A stretch of DNA of 40,904 bases from positions 1 to 40,904 of the forward strand of contig JALCCK010000022.1 in NCBI GenBank assembly GCA_022640795.1. The letters are read 5' to 3'. The translations under genes and the position numbers were made by a program. Positions within the stretch are counted from its first letter, which is position 1. The number at the start of each line of letters is the position of its first letter. The notes below the pieces were generated by a model. The model did no database searches. It saw only the letters and a list, made by a program, of their open reading frames with translations, and was not told the DNA's origin. Source of the stretch: Treponema sp. GTDB taxonomy: Bacteria; Spirochaetota; Spirochaetia; Treponematales; Treponemataceae. Positions 23,552 through 30,866 of this stretch are shown piece after piece.

Positions 23552-24898
23552 TCAGTTCCCTGTAAAATATTCCCGATACAGTTCACGGTTTTCTTCCTTT
23601 GCCGCCTTGAATGTATCCAAACGAGCCGAATCTGATTCAACCGGAGCCGGCAAAATCTCAATACGGCCATTATCGTTTTCAACGCGGAGAATACCGTTCT
23701 GTATTTTCCAGATGATAATTCGCCGTACGGAATCTTCAAGTTTTGCAGCAAAATTCTTATCAGCATCGGCTCTTTTTATGAGTACCTGTTCCTGAGCGGC
23801 AAATCGTTTCTCTGAAATCATGATGCAGTTGACACCGGCCTGAACCGCCATAATTCCGGCAGTTTCGCTGTCAAATCCGTTGTCTGCAAGTGCACCCATA
23901 AATATATCATCCGAAATAATCAAACCGTCAAAATTCATTTTATTTCGCACAATCTGTGTAACCCAATAGTAAGAAAGACAGGACGGTTTTTCGGAATCAT
24001 GTGCTGCTGTCCTGGCCAGAGACATAAGAATACCAGAAGGACGGTACCGAACAAGCCGAAAAAAAGGAGCCATCAATTCATCGAGCTCTTTATCCGAAAT
24101 ATTAATTTCAGGAAGACCGGTATGCGGATCGGTATTGGTATTTCCCGGAAAATGTTTCAGAACAGCAGCAACACCATTATTTTCAAATCCGTTTACTGCT
24201 GCGGCACCATACAATTCAGCAGCTTTGCCTGTTCCAAAACTCCGGTCTGCAAGGAAGTTGCTGTTCAACGGAGACAACGGTTCTGCTACAGGCGCAAGGT
24301 TCAGAGAAAACCCTAATGCCTTCATCTGAACGGCCTGAAGCGAATAAAGACGGTATGCCTGCGGCTGCGTAAGACATTCCGCAACCCTGTTCTGGGCAGG
24401 AAGCGGGCCGGCTATTCCCTGCAGACGTTGAACAAAACCGCCTTCCTGGTCAAGCGAAAGATATGGCGGAATACAACTATTCTGTATACAGAATGTCCGT
24501 ATCGAATCGGTAAAGGCTACAATTTTATCTGGTGAATCAGCTAAATTATAGGAAAAGAAAATATAGCCTCCCGGAATAAGCGGAGACCTGATTCCGCTTT
24601 TACGCTCTCCGGTGTATTCGACGGGATAAAATTTTTCATTTCCTGCAAGATTAACCAGAAAAAGCTGCGCATACCGCTGTTCAGCAGGGACCGTTGCCAG
24701 CCAGTCTATGACAGCACTGTCAATACGTTTTTGTTCTGCAGTTACATATGAACACGTCTTTTCAGCAGATATTCTCTGCCGCAGTTCCTTTCTCAGCAGT
24801 TTTCGTTCATCATTGCAGGAAAAAACGGACAGGCAGCTGGCACACAAAACCGGCAGAAACAAAGCACGGGTAATTTTCCCGGCAAAAACAAACTTCAT
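23552..24898 (-). CDS. Glycoside hydrolase family 3 lipoprotein, NagZ-like beta-N-acetylhexosaminidase
   Basis: This 448-residue protein has a signal ending LCASCLSVFSC, whose last Cys (about residue 28) is a plausible lipidation site; this would place the enzyme in the periplasm. The GH3 domain shows LSLDQEGGFVQRL, the NagZ-type KHFPGNTNTDPHTGLPEI (catalytic Asp-His dyad retained, although the usual HG is NT) and the nucleophile Asp in LIISDDIFMGAL. Such enzymes remove GlcNAc from muropeptides or chitin oligomers. The ATG at 24898 has no Shine-Dalgarno, and a TATAAT box ends exactly 6 bases before it, so the transcript is probably leaderless. A methyltransferase gene follows 2 bases after the stop. 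Confidence 0.88.
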   Translation of the reverse strand: MKFVFAGKITRALFLPVLCASCLSVFSCNDERKLLRKELRQRISAEKTCSYVTAEQKRIDSAVIDWLATVPAEQRYAQLFLVNLAGNEKFYPVEYTGERKSGIRSPLIPGGYIFFSYNLADSPDKIVAFTDSIRTFCIQNSCIPPYLSLDQEGGFVQRLQGIAGPLPAQNRVAECLTQPQAYRLYSLQAVQMKALGFSLNLAPVAEPLSPLNSNFLADRSFGTGKAAELYGAAAVNGFENNGVAAVLKHFPGNTNTDPHTGLPEINISDKELDELMAPFFRLVRYRPSGILMSLARTAAHDSEKPSCLSYYWVTQIVRNKMNFDGLIISDDIFMGALADNGFDSETAGIMAVQAGVNCIMISEKRFAAQEQVLIKRADADKNFAAKLEDSVRRIIIWKIQNGILRVENDNGRIEILPAPVESDSARLDTFKAAKEENRELYREYFTGN

Positions 24899-24904
24899 AG
24901 TAGT

Positions 24905-24932
24905 ATTATACAAAACAAAAGGGTTCCGTCAA
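24905..24932 (-). promoter_or_regulatory. Promoter of the NagZ-like gene, predicted leaderless start
   Basis: On the minus strand TTGACG (24932-24927), 16 bases, then a perfect TATAAT (24910-24905). Six bases then lead to the ATG at 24898, so transcription should begin at or next to the A of the start codon. Confidence 0.75.
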
Positions 24933-24992
24933 TCTTATCGGATAAATTCTATGAGTTGACGACGCAGACTAGTTTTTTATCCGTTGTTCGCT

Positions 24993-24998
24993 TATACT
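24993..24998 (+). promoter_or_regulatory. -10 element of the SDR gene, predicted leaderless start
   Basis: TATACT ends 7 bases before the ATG at 25006 and there is no Shine-Dalgarno. No good -35 is visible at 16-18 bases. The start point would fall within a base or two of the ATG. Confidence 0.5.
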
Positions 24999-25005
24999 GC
25001 AAAAC

Positions 25006-25815
25006 ATGAAGACAATCAGCATTGTAACCGGCGCAAGTTCCGGTATCGGAAAAGAATTTGTGCGGCTGCTTTTTAAAAAAGGAACGGTCGACGAACTGTG
25101 GCTTATTGCACGTCGCAAAGACAAACTGGAAGAACTAACGGGGGAACTAAAAGCGACGGGAAGCGAACAGGATTTTCCGGTTCTGCGGATACTTGCCCTG
25201 GACATTTCGGGAAGCAGCGGTGCAAAAGCGGTTGGAGACCTCATAAAAAAAACTGCTGCTGCCGGCGGCATAACGATACGAATGCTGATTAACGGTGCAG
25301 GATTCGGAACGTACGGGACGTTCGAATCAACTGATCTTGACAGAGAACTTGATATGATCGAGCTGAACTGCGTTACGCTGACTGCACTGTGCGGCTATAC
25401 GCTCCCGTATATGCAGCAAAATTCCATTATCATAAACATCGCAAGTCTTGCATCTTTTCTGCCGCTTGGAAATTTTGCCGTTTACGGTGCGACGAAATCG
25501 TACGTACTGAGTTTTTCACTCGCTCTTGCCGCAGAAACAGCTGACCGGGGAATCAGAATCTGCGCACTCTGCCCCGGACCGGTAAACACGGAATTCGCAC
25601 AGGTTGCTTCAAACGGCGCCAGGACAGAAGTTCTGCACGGTCTGCCGGCGGATAAAGTTGCGGCACACTGCCTGCATCGTGCTGAAAGGGGAAAACACAC
25701 GGCGATTATGGCTTTCAAATGGAAATTCAAGGCTGCTGCAAGCCGTTTTGTCGGTCGTTATGCAGGAGCACGTTTTACGTACAAATACTGCAAGCGGCCC
25801 TCAAATCCGCAGTAA
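25006..25815 (+). CDS. Short-chain dehydrogenase/reductase
   Basis: This 269-residue classical SDR has the NAD(P)-binding motif VTGASSGIGKEF at residues 8-17, ALDIS, an NGAGFG variant of the NNAG motif, and the catalytic Ser-Tyr-Lys set in IASLASFLPLGNFAVYGATK. LCPGPVNTEF is the usual cofactor-loop motif after the active site. Arg residues after the second beta strand (ARRKDK) favour NADPH. The substrate cannot be told. The C-terminus is basic and may be membrane-associated (FKAAASRFVGRYAG). It is a single gene, divergent from the NagZ-like gene and convergent with ttcA, with no Shine-Dalgarno and a -10 immediately upstream. Confidence 0.88.
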   Translation: MKTISIVTGASSGIGKEFVRLLFKKGTVDELWLIARRKDKLEELTGELKATGSEQDFPVLRILALDISGSSGAKAVGDLIKKTAAAGGITIRMLINGAGFGTYGTFESTDLDRELDMIELNCVTLTALCGYTLPYMQQNSIIINIASLASFLPLGNFAVYGATKSYVLSFSLALAAETADRGIRICALCPGPVNTEFAQVASNGARTEVLHGLPADKVAAHCLHRAERGKHTAIMAFKWKFKAAASRFVGRYAGARFTYKYCKRPSNPQ

Positions 25816-25834
25816 TTCGATTGCAACAGACAGA

Positions 25835-26542
25835 CTACGGCAGGTATGCGGGATCTCTGTTACGAAGTGAAAAAAAGAGATGTGCTTTTTTTGACGGATC
25901 ACCGTCCGTCAGTGCAGAAAGACGGGTCCTGGCCTCCTTTCGGCCGGAATTATCCTGATACGAACACGTACAGGATGACGAAAGATAACCGCGCGATGCT
26001 GCATGTTCTGTAATCGTATCCACCGTCACATAGCAGAGCGGTCTGATGACGGTCACCGGAAATTTCTTATATGCAAGTTTCGGCGGCATTGTTGACAATT
26101 CCTGTTTGTACAACATATTCATGAGCAGCGTTTCAAGTATATCATCCAGATGGTGCCCTAACGCAATCTTTGTATATCTATGCTGAACCGCATAGTCAAG
26201 CAGCTCTTTACGACGTTGCGTCGAACACCACCAGCAGTTCATACGGCGGCCCGGCTGCACCCGGTCTAGGATGGAAAACGGTATCGTCACCAGGTCGATA
26301 TTCCAGCTTTCATATACTTTGAGCTGTTCTTTCGTCAGCGGAGGAGAAATTTCCGTCTGAACATGGGCGGCCGTAAGAGAAAAGAAACAATCCGGTCGTT
26401 TAAGCCGGGTCGCAAAATAGTCAAGCAGTACGTTTGAATCTTTTCCGCCTGATGCGCCGAGAAGAACCCGGTCATTTTTTTCTATCATGTTATAATCAAA
26501 AATAGCTTTATCGATAAGGCTGAAGATTTTCGGCTGCGGCAT
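25835..26542 (-). CDS. ttcA: tRNA 2-thiocytidine biosynthesis protein TtcA
   Basis: TtcA thiolates cytidine 32 of certain tRNAs using ATP and a [4Fe-4S] cluster. The 235-residue protein has the PP-loop SGGKDSNVLL near residue 31, the CxxC pair in NCWWCSTQRRKELL, KIALGHHLDDILETLLMNM, and a C-terminal Cys-rich element, SSSCTCSYQD, that would complete cluster binding. TtcA is preferred over the related TilS because of the CxxC motif and short length. There is no Shine-Dalgarno. TGGTATAGT (an extended -10) ends 6 bases before the ATG, so the mRNA is probably leaderless. The gene is divergent from epmA, with start codons about 50 bases apart. Confidence 0.88.
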   Translation of the reverse strand: MPQPKIFSLIDKAIFDYNMIEKNDRVLLGASGGKDSNVLLDYFATRLKRPDCFFSLTAAHVQTEISPPLTKEQLKVYESWNIDLVTIPFSILDRVQPGRRMNCWWCSTQRRKELLDYAVQHRYTKIALGHHLDDILETLLMNMLYKQELSTMPPKLAYKKFPVTVIRPLCYVTVDTITEHAASRGYLSSSCTCSYQDNSGRKEARTRLSALTDGDPSKKAHLFFSLRNRDPAYLP

Positions 26543-26548
26543 GGGTCA

Positions 26549-26557
26549 ACTATACCA
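26549..26557 (-). promoter_or_regulatory. Extended -10 of ttcA, predicted leaderless start
   Basis: On the minus strand TGGTATAGT (TGn plus a 5/6 -10) ends exactly 6 bases before the ttcA ATG at 26542. No good -35 is seen, as is common with extended -10 promoters. Confidence 0.6.
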
Positions 26558-26572
26558 TAATTATCCGAATTC

Positions 26573-26581
26573 TGCTAGAAT
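26573..26581 (+). promoter_or_regulatory. Extended -10 of epmA, predicted leaderless start
   Basis: TGCTAGAAT (TGn plus a 5/6 -10) ends 7 bases before the epmA ATG at 26589. No Shine-Dalgarno is present. It is back-to-back with the ttcA element, about 20 bases away. Confidence 0.55.
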
Positions 26582-26588
26582 CAAAAAT

Positions 26589-27590
26589 ATGGATATAGAA
26601 ATGCTGCAAATCAGAGCACAAAAACTGCAAGCGGTCCGTAATTTCTTTATAGAAAAGAACTATCTTGAACTTGATACGCCTGCATTAAGTCCTGACCTGA
26701 TTCCTGAAACATGCCTTGAAGTCTTTAAAACCGACTATGTTGAACCGTGGGAAAATAAAATCAGACCACTCTATCTTGTGCCGTCTCCTGAGATTTACAT
26801 AAAAAAAATTCTGGCACAGCACCCCGTCAATGTATTTCAGCTTTCAAAATGTTACCGGAATGTTGAATCTGTCGGAAGAATTCATAATCCGGAATTTACA
26901 ATGCTCGAATATTACACAATGAACGCCGACTATAAAGATTCCATCGCAATTACTGAAGATCTGTTTAAAAAACTCATTCCGCCGGTACCAGAAAACGGCC
27001 ATGATGCATTCAGAACGCTACGTCCGCCATTCATGCAGCTTACCATGGACGAGGCGTTCGAAAAATATGCGGGGTTCAGACTTTCAGAATGTCAGGAGAT
27101 AAAAGAGCTTGCACAACAGGCTCTGAATGCCGGGATCGCGGAACCTGTTGATGCACCGTTCCATACATGGCAGTGGGATGACCTGTATGAACTGATTTTT
27201 GTCCAGTGCGTCGAACAGCAGCTCCCCTGCGACAAACCTGTTCTGTTAACCGACTATCCGGAACAGTCAGCATGTCTTGCAAAAGATAAACCGGAAAAAA
27301 ACGGCGGACAACCGCGCTGGAAACAGCGCTGGGAACTTTACTGCGGCGGGATAGAAATTGCCAACTGTTACACAGAAGAAACACAATCTGAAAAAATTAA
27401 AGCATATTTTGAATCGGAAAGCGGACTCAAAAAGAAACACGCGAGAATTCCACATGCCGTCGATAAAAATTACTGGCAGTTGTTTAGAAAATTTCCGGAT
27501 TGTTCAGGAGTTGCACTTGGATTCGACAGGCTGCTCATGGCCCTTACCGGACGTACGGAAATCTCTTCCGTATTGCCATTTGTATGGTAA
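26589..27590 (+). CDS. epmA: EF-P--(R)-beta-lysine ligase EpmA (PoxA/GenX)
   Basis: EpmA is a truncated class II lysyl-tRNA synthetase paralogue that attaches beta-lysine to a Lys of elongation factor P. The protein (333 aa from ATG 26589) is a catalytic core without the N-terminal anticodon-binding OB domain. It has FFIEKNYLELDTPALSPD, LVPSPEIYIKKILA, CYRNVESVGRIHNPEFTMLE (motif 2 region, split here), ELYCGGIEIANCYTEET and the motif 3 sequence SGVALGFDRLLMALTG. efp follows 48 bases after the stop, which supports the assignment. An ATG at 26541 is in frame but would lie upstream of the promoter-like element and overlap the ttcA start. EpmB, which makes beta-lysine, is not in the window. Confidence 0.92.
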   Translation: MDIEMLQIRAQKLQAVRNFFIEKNYLELDTPALSPDLIPETCLEVFKTDYVEPWENKIRPLYLVPSPEIYIKKILAQHPVNVFQLSKCYRNVESVGRIHNPEFTMLEYYTMNADYKDSIAITEDLFKKLIPPVPENGHDAFRTLRPPFMQLTMDEAFEKYAGFRLSECQEIKELAQQALNAGIAEPVDAPFHTWQWDDLYELIFVQCVEQQLPCDKPVLLTDYPEQSACLAKDKPEKNGGQPRWKQRWELYCGGIEIANCYTEETQSEKIKAYFESESGLKKKHARIPHAVDKNYWQLFRKFPDCSGVALGFDRLLMALTGRTEISSVLPFVW

Positions 27591-27601
27591 AGGTCTATAA
27601 T
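27573..27601 (+). promoter_or_regulatory. Promoter of efp inside the epmA 3' end
   Basis: TTGCCA (27573-27578), 17 bases, then a perfect TATAAT (27596-27601). The predicted start near 27608 leaves a leader of about 30 bases containing GAGG. The -35 lies within the last codons of epmA. Confidence 0.75.
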
Positions 27602-27638
27602 AGAAGAAACTTATTCGATTTCATTGTGAGGTTTTTAT

Positions 27639-28205
27639 ATGATAAGAGGTGGCGAAATTGCCAAAGGTACCGTTCTCTTAATAAAGAACTGCCCGTACCT
27701 TGTTGTTGAGCGTGAATTTGTAAATCCGGGGAAGGGAACGGCTTTTGCCCGTTGTAAATTAAAGAATCTTAAAGACGGTTCTGTCCTGACGCAGCAGGTT
27801 TTTAAAACACCTGATATGGTTGAAGATGCCGTAGTCGATACTATCACTGCACAATTTTTATATTCCGATACTGACAGTTATATTTTCCAGAATACGGAAA
27901 CATTCGAACAAATTGAAGTTCCTACATCACTCAATCCGGATTTGAAATATTATCTGCGTGACGATGTTGATTATCAGATTGTCATCTGGGAAGGCAATGC
28001 TATCGATGTCAAAGTACCGCAGAAAATGGTCTTTACCGTAGCAGAAAGTGAAAATTACGTAAAAGGCGATACCGTAAGCGGCGCAACGAAGCCGATCAAA
28101 ACGGAAACAGGTCTTACGGTCCGTGTCCCGCTGTTCATTAAACAGGATGAAAAAATCATGGTTAACACGGAAAGCAATGATTATCTGGAACGGGTAAATA
28201 AATAG
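27639..28205 (+). CDS. efp: Translation elongation factor P
   Basis: EF-P enters the ribosomal E site and rescues ribosomes stalled on polyproline. The 188-residue protein has the three-domain length of the family. Domain I contains VNPGKGTAFARCKLKNL with the modifiable Lys in the PGKG loop; domains II and III follow, with QFLYSDTDSYIFQNTETFEQ and TGLTVRVPLFIKQDEKIMVN. The conserved Lys together with the adjacent epmA gene indicates beta-lysylation. GAGG lies 8-9 bases before the ATG. It has its own strong promoter and a terminator. Confidence 0.97.
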   Translation: MIRGGEIAKGTVLLIKNCPYLVVEREFVNPGKGTAFARCKLKNLKDGSVLTQQVFKTPDMVEDAVVDTITAQFLYSDTDSYIFQNTETFEQIEVPTSLNPDLKYYLRDDVDYQIVIWEGNAIDVKVPQKMVFTVAESENYVKGDTVSGATKPIKTETGLTVRVPLFIKQDEKIMVNTESNDYLERVNK

Positions 28206-28230
28206 ATCGTACCTGTTATTCTGTATTTCA

Positions 28231-28263
28231 AAAAACCGCCGGAACTGACCGACGGTTTTTTTT
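28231..28263. terminator. Bidirectional terminator between efp and deoB
   Basis: AAAAACCG-C-CGG pairs with CCG-A-CGGTTTTT around a 6-base loop (one internal mismatch). It is followed by T8 on the plus strand and by a T6 run on the minus strand. It lies 26 bases past the efp stop and 10 bases past the deoB stop. Confidence 0.85.
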
Positions 28264-28272
28264 ATTTATCGC

Positions 28273-29463
28273 TTATGACAATTTATCCAAGAGTGAATAA
28301 CCGATAGTATTCTTCGGCATTTCAACGCCAAAATTATCAGCTATCGTTGCTCCTATTACAGCAAATGTATCGGCTTCCGGAAGCGGACCGCCGTGCGTAA
28401 AAGACGGTGACCACGCAAGAAACGGAACTTTTTCGCGCGTATGATCAGTACCGGTATATGTTGGATCATTACCATGATCAGCGGTAATAATCAGCAGATC
28501 ATCATCGTTCAGCACAGTCATGAGAACACCGAGCTTTTCGTCGAATTTTTCAATCTCACAGGCATATCCCTCTGGATTTCTGCGATGTCCCCAAAGAGCA
28601 TCAAAGTCTACGAGATTTGTAAAACATAATCCTTTGAAGCTGCGTTCCGCAATTTCGATTGTCTGTTCCATTCCATGAACGGAACTTTTCGATCGATTCG
28701 ATTCTGTAATACCTTCTCCGACAAAAATATCGTTTATTTTACCGACAGAAATAACATCATACTGTGCATCTTTCAGTGCAGTGAGCACCGTCGGCCCTGT
28801 CGGTTTCAGTGCATAATCGTGACGATTTGCCGTACGGACAAACGACCCTTTTTTCTTTCCGATATACGGACGGGCGATAACGCGCCCTACCCGCCATTCA
28901 TCCTTCATTGTAATTTCACGGGCAATCTTGCAGCACCGGTATAGTTCTTCAAGACCAAAGGTCTCTTCGTTCCCGCAAATCTGGAGGACGGAATCGGCAG
29001 AAGTATATACAATCATATGGCCGGTCGCGATTTCTTCTTCTGCAAGTTCATCCAGAATCTCCGTGCCACTCGACGCTTTATTTCCGATAACCTTATGTCC
29101 CGTTTTCTGCTCAAGTTCCCGTATAAGTTCGGGAGGGAATCCATGATCGGTAAAGGTAATAAATGGCTTCGTGGTGTGAATTCCCATCATTTCCCAATGT
29201 CCTGTCATGGTATCTTTCCCGTTACTTGTTTCACGAAGTGCCGCAAAACACGCTGCCGGATGTTCAACAGGTGCAACCTGTTTTAGCTTCTTAAGATTTG
29301 CCATTCCGAGCTTCTGAAGATTTGGGATCGTGAATTTGTCCCGGAATTCAGCAATATGTCCAAGTGTATCAACATCACGGTCACCGTAGTCTTCGGAATC
29401 AGGCATGGCCCCGATTCCAAGTGAGTCAAGCACGACCGTAAAAATTCTTTTATATTTTTTCAT
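28273..29463 (-). CDS. deoB: Phosphopentomutase
   Basis: DeoB interconverts (deoxy)ribose-1-phosphate and -5-phosphate, linking nucleoside salvage to central metabolism. The 396-residue protein belongs to the alkaline-phosphatase-like metalloenzymes. It has [16 protein letters not shown] at the N-terminus (metal Asp), [18 protein letters not shown] (phosphorylated Thr region), [29 protein letters not shown] and [28 protein letters not shown] with the C-terminal metal ligands (the last quoted in two parts: ITADHGNDP and TDHTREKVP). AAAGGTGG lies upstream of the ATG. It is transcribed alone from the promoter at 29502-29530. Confidence 0.97.
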   Translation of the reverse strand: MKKYKRIFTVVLDSLGIGAMPDSEDYGDRDVDTLGHIAEFRDKFTIPNLQKLGMANLKKLKQVAPVEHPAACFAALRETSNGKDTMTGHWEMMGIHTTKPFITFTDHGFPPELIRELEQKTGHKVIGNKASSGTEILDELAEEEIATGHMIVYTSADSVLQICGNEETFGLEELYRCCKIAREITMKDEWRVGRVIARPYIGKKKGSFVRTANRHDYALKPTGPTVLTALKDAQYDVISVGKINDIFVGEGITESNRSKSSVHGMEQTIEIAERSFKGLCFTNLVDFDALWGHRRNPEGYACEIEKFDEKLGVLMTVLNDDDLLIITADHGNDPTYTGTDHTREKVPFLAWSPSFTHGGPLPEADTFAVIGATIADNFGVEMPKNTIGYSLLDKLS

Positions 29464-29501
29464 ACAACCACCTTTCCTGTTTTACTGTTACTAAACGGTT
29501 A

Positions 29502-29530
29502 ATAGTATCATCAGAATATGGATCTGTCAA
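29502..29530 (-). promoter_or_regulatory. Promoter of deoB
   Basis: On the minus strand a perfect TTGACA (29530-29525), 17 bases, then TACTAT (29507-29502, 4/6). The leader would be about 30 bases and contains the ribosome binding site. Confidence 0.6.
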
Positions 29531-29583
29531 ATATTTTTCAACAACGCTTAATTTTTTTTTGCTAAATCAGATGAACTACAGCA

Positions 29584-29612
29584 TTGTTCCTGTTTCCCGT
29601 CCATGATATAAT
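29584..29612 (+). promoter_or_regulatory. Promoter of the alcohol dehydrogenase gene
   Basis: TTGTTC (29584-29589), 17 bases, then a perfect TATAAT (29607-29612). The start codon is at 29628, with AGGAG just before it, so the leader would be very short (about 9 bases) and the ribosome binding site close to the 5' end. Confidence 0.6.
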
Positions 29613-29627
29613 AAAATAGGAGCGCAT

Positions 29628-30815
29628 ATGAACGATTTTTCTTATTTTACGCCAACAAAAGTTGTCTTTGGGAAAAAAACGGAAACAGAAACAGGTAAAC
29701 TGGTAAAAGCATTCGGGGGAACCCGGGTTCTTGTCCATTTCGGCGGGAAAAGTGCACAGAAAACAGGCCTGCTGGACAGAGTCTGCAAATCACTTGCCCA
29801 ATCGGGAATTTTTTATGTAAAACTCGGTGGTGTAGTCCCGAATCCCCGGCTTTCACTCGTAAGAACAGGTATTGAACTCTGTAAAAAAGAAAAAATAGAT
29901 TTTATCCTTGCAGTAGGAGGAGGCAGTGTTATCGACTCTGGAAAGGCAATAGCCTACGGTGCTGCCACTGCAGGGGACGTATGGGATATTTATCTGAAAA
30001 AAACAGAACCAACTGCCTGTCTGCCTATAGGCACTGTACTGACTATAGCAGCAGCAGGAAGTGAAATGAGCGATTCTTCCGTTATAACAAATGAGGAAGG
30101 GATGATAAAACGCGGCTACAGTAATGACCTGTGCCGCTGCCGTTTTGCAGTCATGAATCCGGAACTTACAGAAACGCTGCCGGACTATCAGACGATGTGC
30201 GGTTGTACCGATATAATCATGCATACACTCGAACGGTGGTTCGGAAAGGACGGAACCTATTCAGAACTTACGGACAGTCTGGCGGAAGGTCTCCTGAAAA
30301 CGGTTATGCATAATGCCTGTATTCTGAAAGAAAATCCGCTCGACTATACGGCACGGGCTGAAATAATGTGGGCTGGAAGCCTTTCCCATAACGGGCTCAC
30401 CGGGTGCGGAAACGGAGCCGGCGACTGGGCAACACATCAGATGGGACATGAAATTACGTCACTGTTTGGAACGCCCCATGGGGCCTCTCTTGCCGCTGTG
30501 TGGGCCAGTTGGGCCCGGTATGTCTATAAAGAACACGAAGACCGATTTGCAAAACTTGCAGAAGATGTCATGGGCATACTGCCTGAGCACGATGAAACGC
30601 TCGAAGAAACGGCACTCGAAGGCATCTCGGCTATGGAAGAATTTTTCAGAGAAATCGGAATGCCGACAACATTACACGAAATTTCGGCAGACATGGCGGA
30701 CACACAAATACAGGAACTTGCCGAAAAATGTACGTTCCGGCAGACCCGCACAATAGGACAATTCAAGACGCTCAACTTCGAAGATATTAAGAAAATCTAT
30801 AAAGCAGCATATTGA
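29628..30815 (+). CDS. Iron-containing (butanol-type) alcohol dehydrogenase
   Basis: This is a 395-residue group III alcohol dehydrogenase of the BDH/YqhD type, which reduces aldehydes with NAD(P)H during fermentation. Features are YFTPTKVVFGKKTE at the N-terminus, the cofactor-binding AVGGGSVIDSGKAIA (about residue 100), and metal ligands in CGCTDIIMHTLERWF, ATHQMGHEI and FGTPHGASLA (Asp and three His). The full metal set is present. AGGAG sits 5 bases before the ATG, with its own promoter. Substrate and cofactor preference cannot be read. It converges on lpdA, 37 bases between stops. Confidence 0.93.
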   Translation: MNDFSYFTPTKVVFGKKTETETGKLVKAFGGTRVLVHFGGKSAQKTGLLDRVCKSLAQSGIFYVKLGGVVPNPRLSLVRTGIELCKKEKIDFILAVGGGSVIDSGKAIAYGAATAGDVWDIYLKKTEPTACLPIGTVLTIAAAGSEMSDSSVITNEEGMIKRGYSNDLCRCRFAVMNPELTETLPDYQTMCGCTDIIMHTLERWFGKDGTYSELTDSLAEGLLKTVMHNACILKENPLDYTARAEIMWAGSLSHNGLTGCGNGAGDWATHQMGHEITSLFGTPHGASLAAVWASWARYVYKEHEDRFAKLAEDVMGILPEHDETLEETALEGISAMEEFFREIGMPTTLHEISADMADTQIQELAEKCTFRQTRTIGQFKTLNFEDIKKIYKAAY

Positions 30816-30844
30816 TCTTTCTGTCGTTTCAGAACAATTATGAA

Positions 30845-30866
30845 CAGCCGGCTCAGCAGCCGGCTG
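30845..30866 (-). terminator. Hairpin at the end of lpdA, possible operon terminator
   Basis: On the minus strand a perfect 9-bp inverted repeat, CAGCCGGCT-GCTG-AGCCGGCTG, overlaps the last codons and stop of lpdA. It is followed by a broken T-tract (TTCATAATTGTT). The stem is very stable but the T-run is poor, so termination may be partial. Confidence 0.55.

Noticed and set aside
26541..26588. epmA starting at ATG 26541
   Set aside because: It would overlap the ttcA start codon and place the extended -10 inside the gene. The extra 16 residues do not resemble the EpmA N-terminus.
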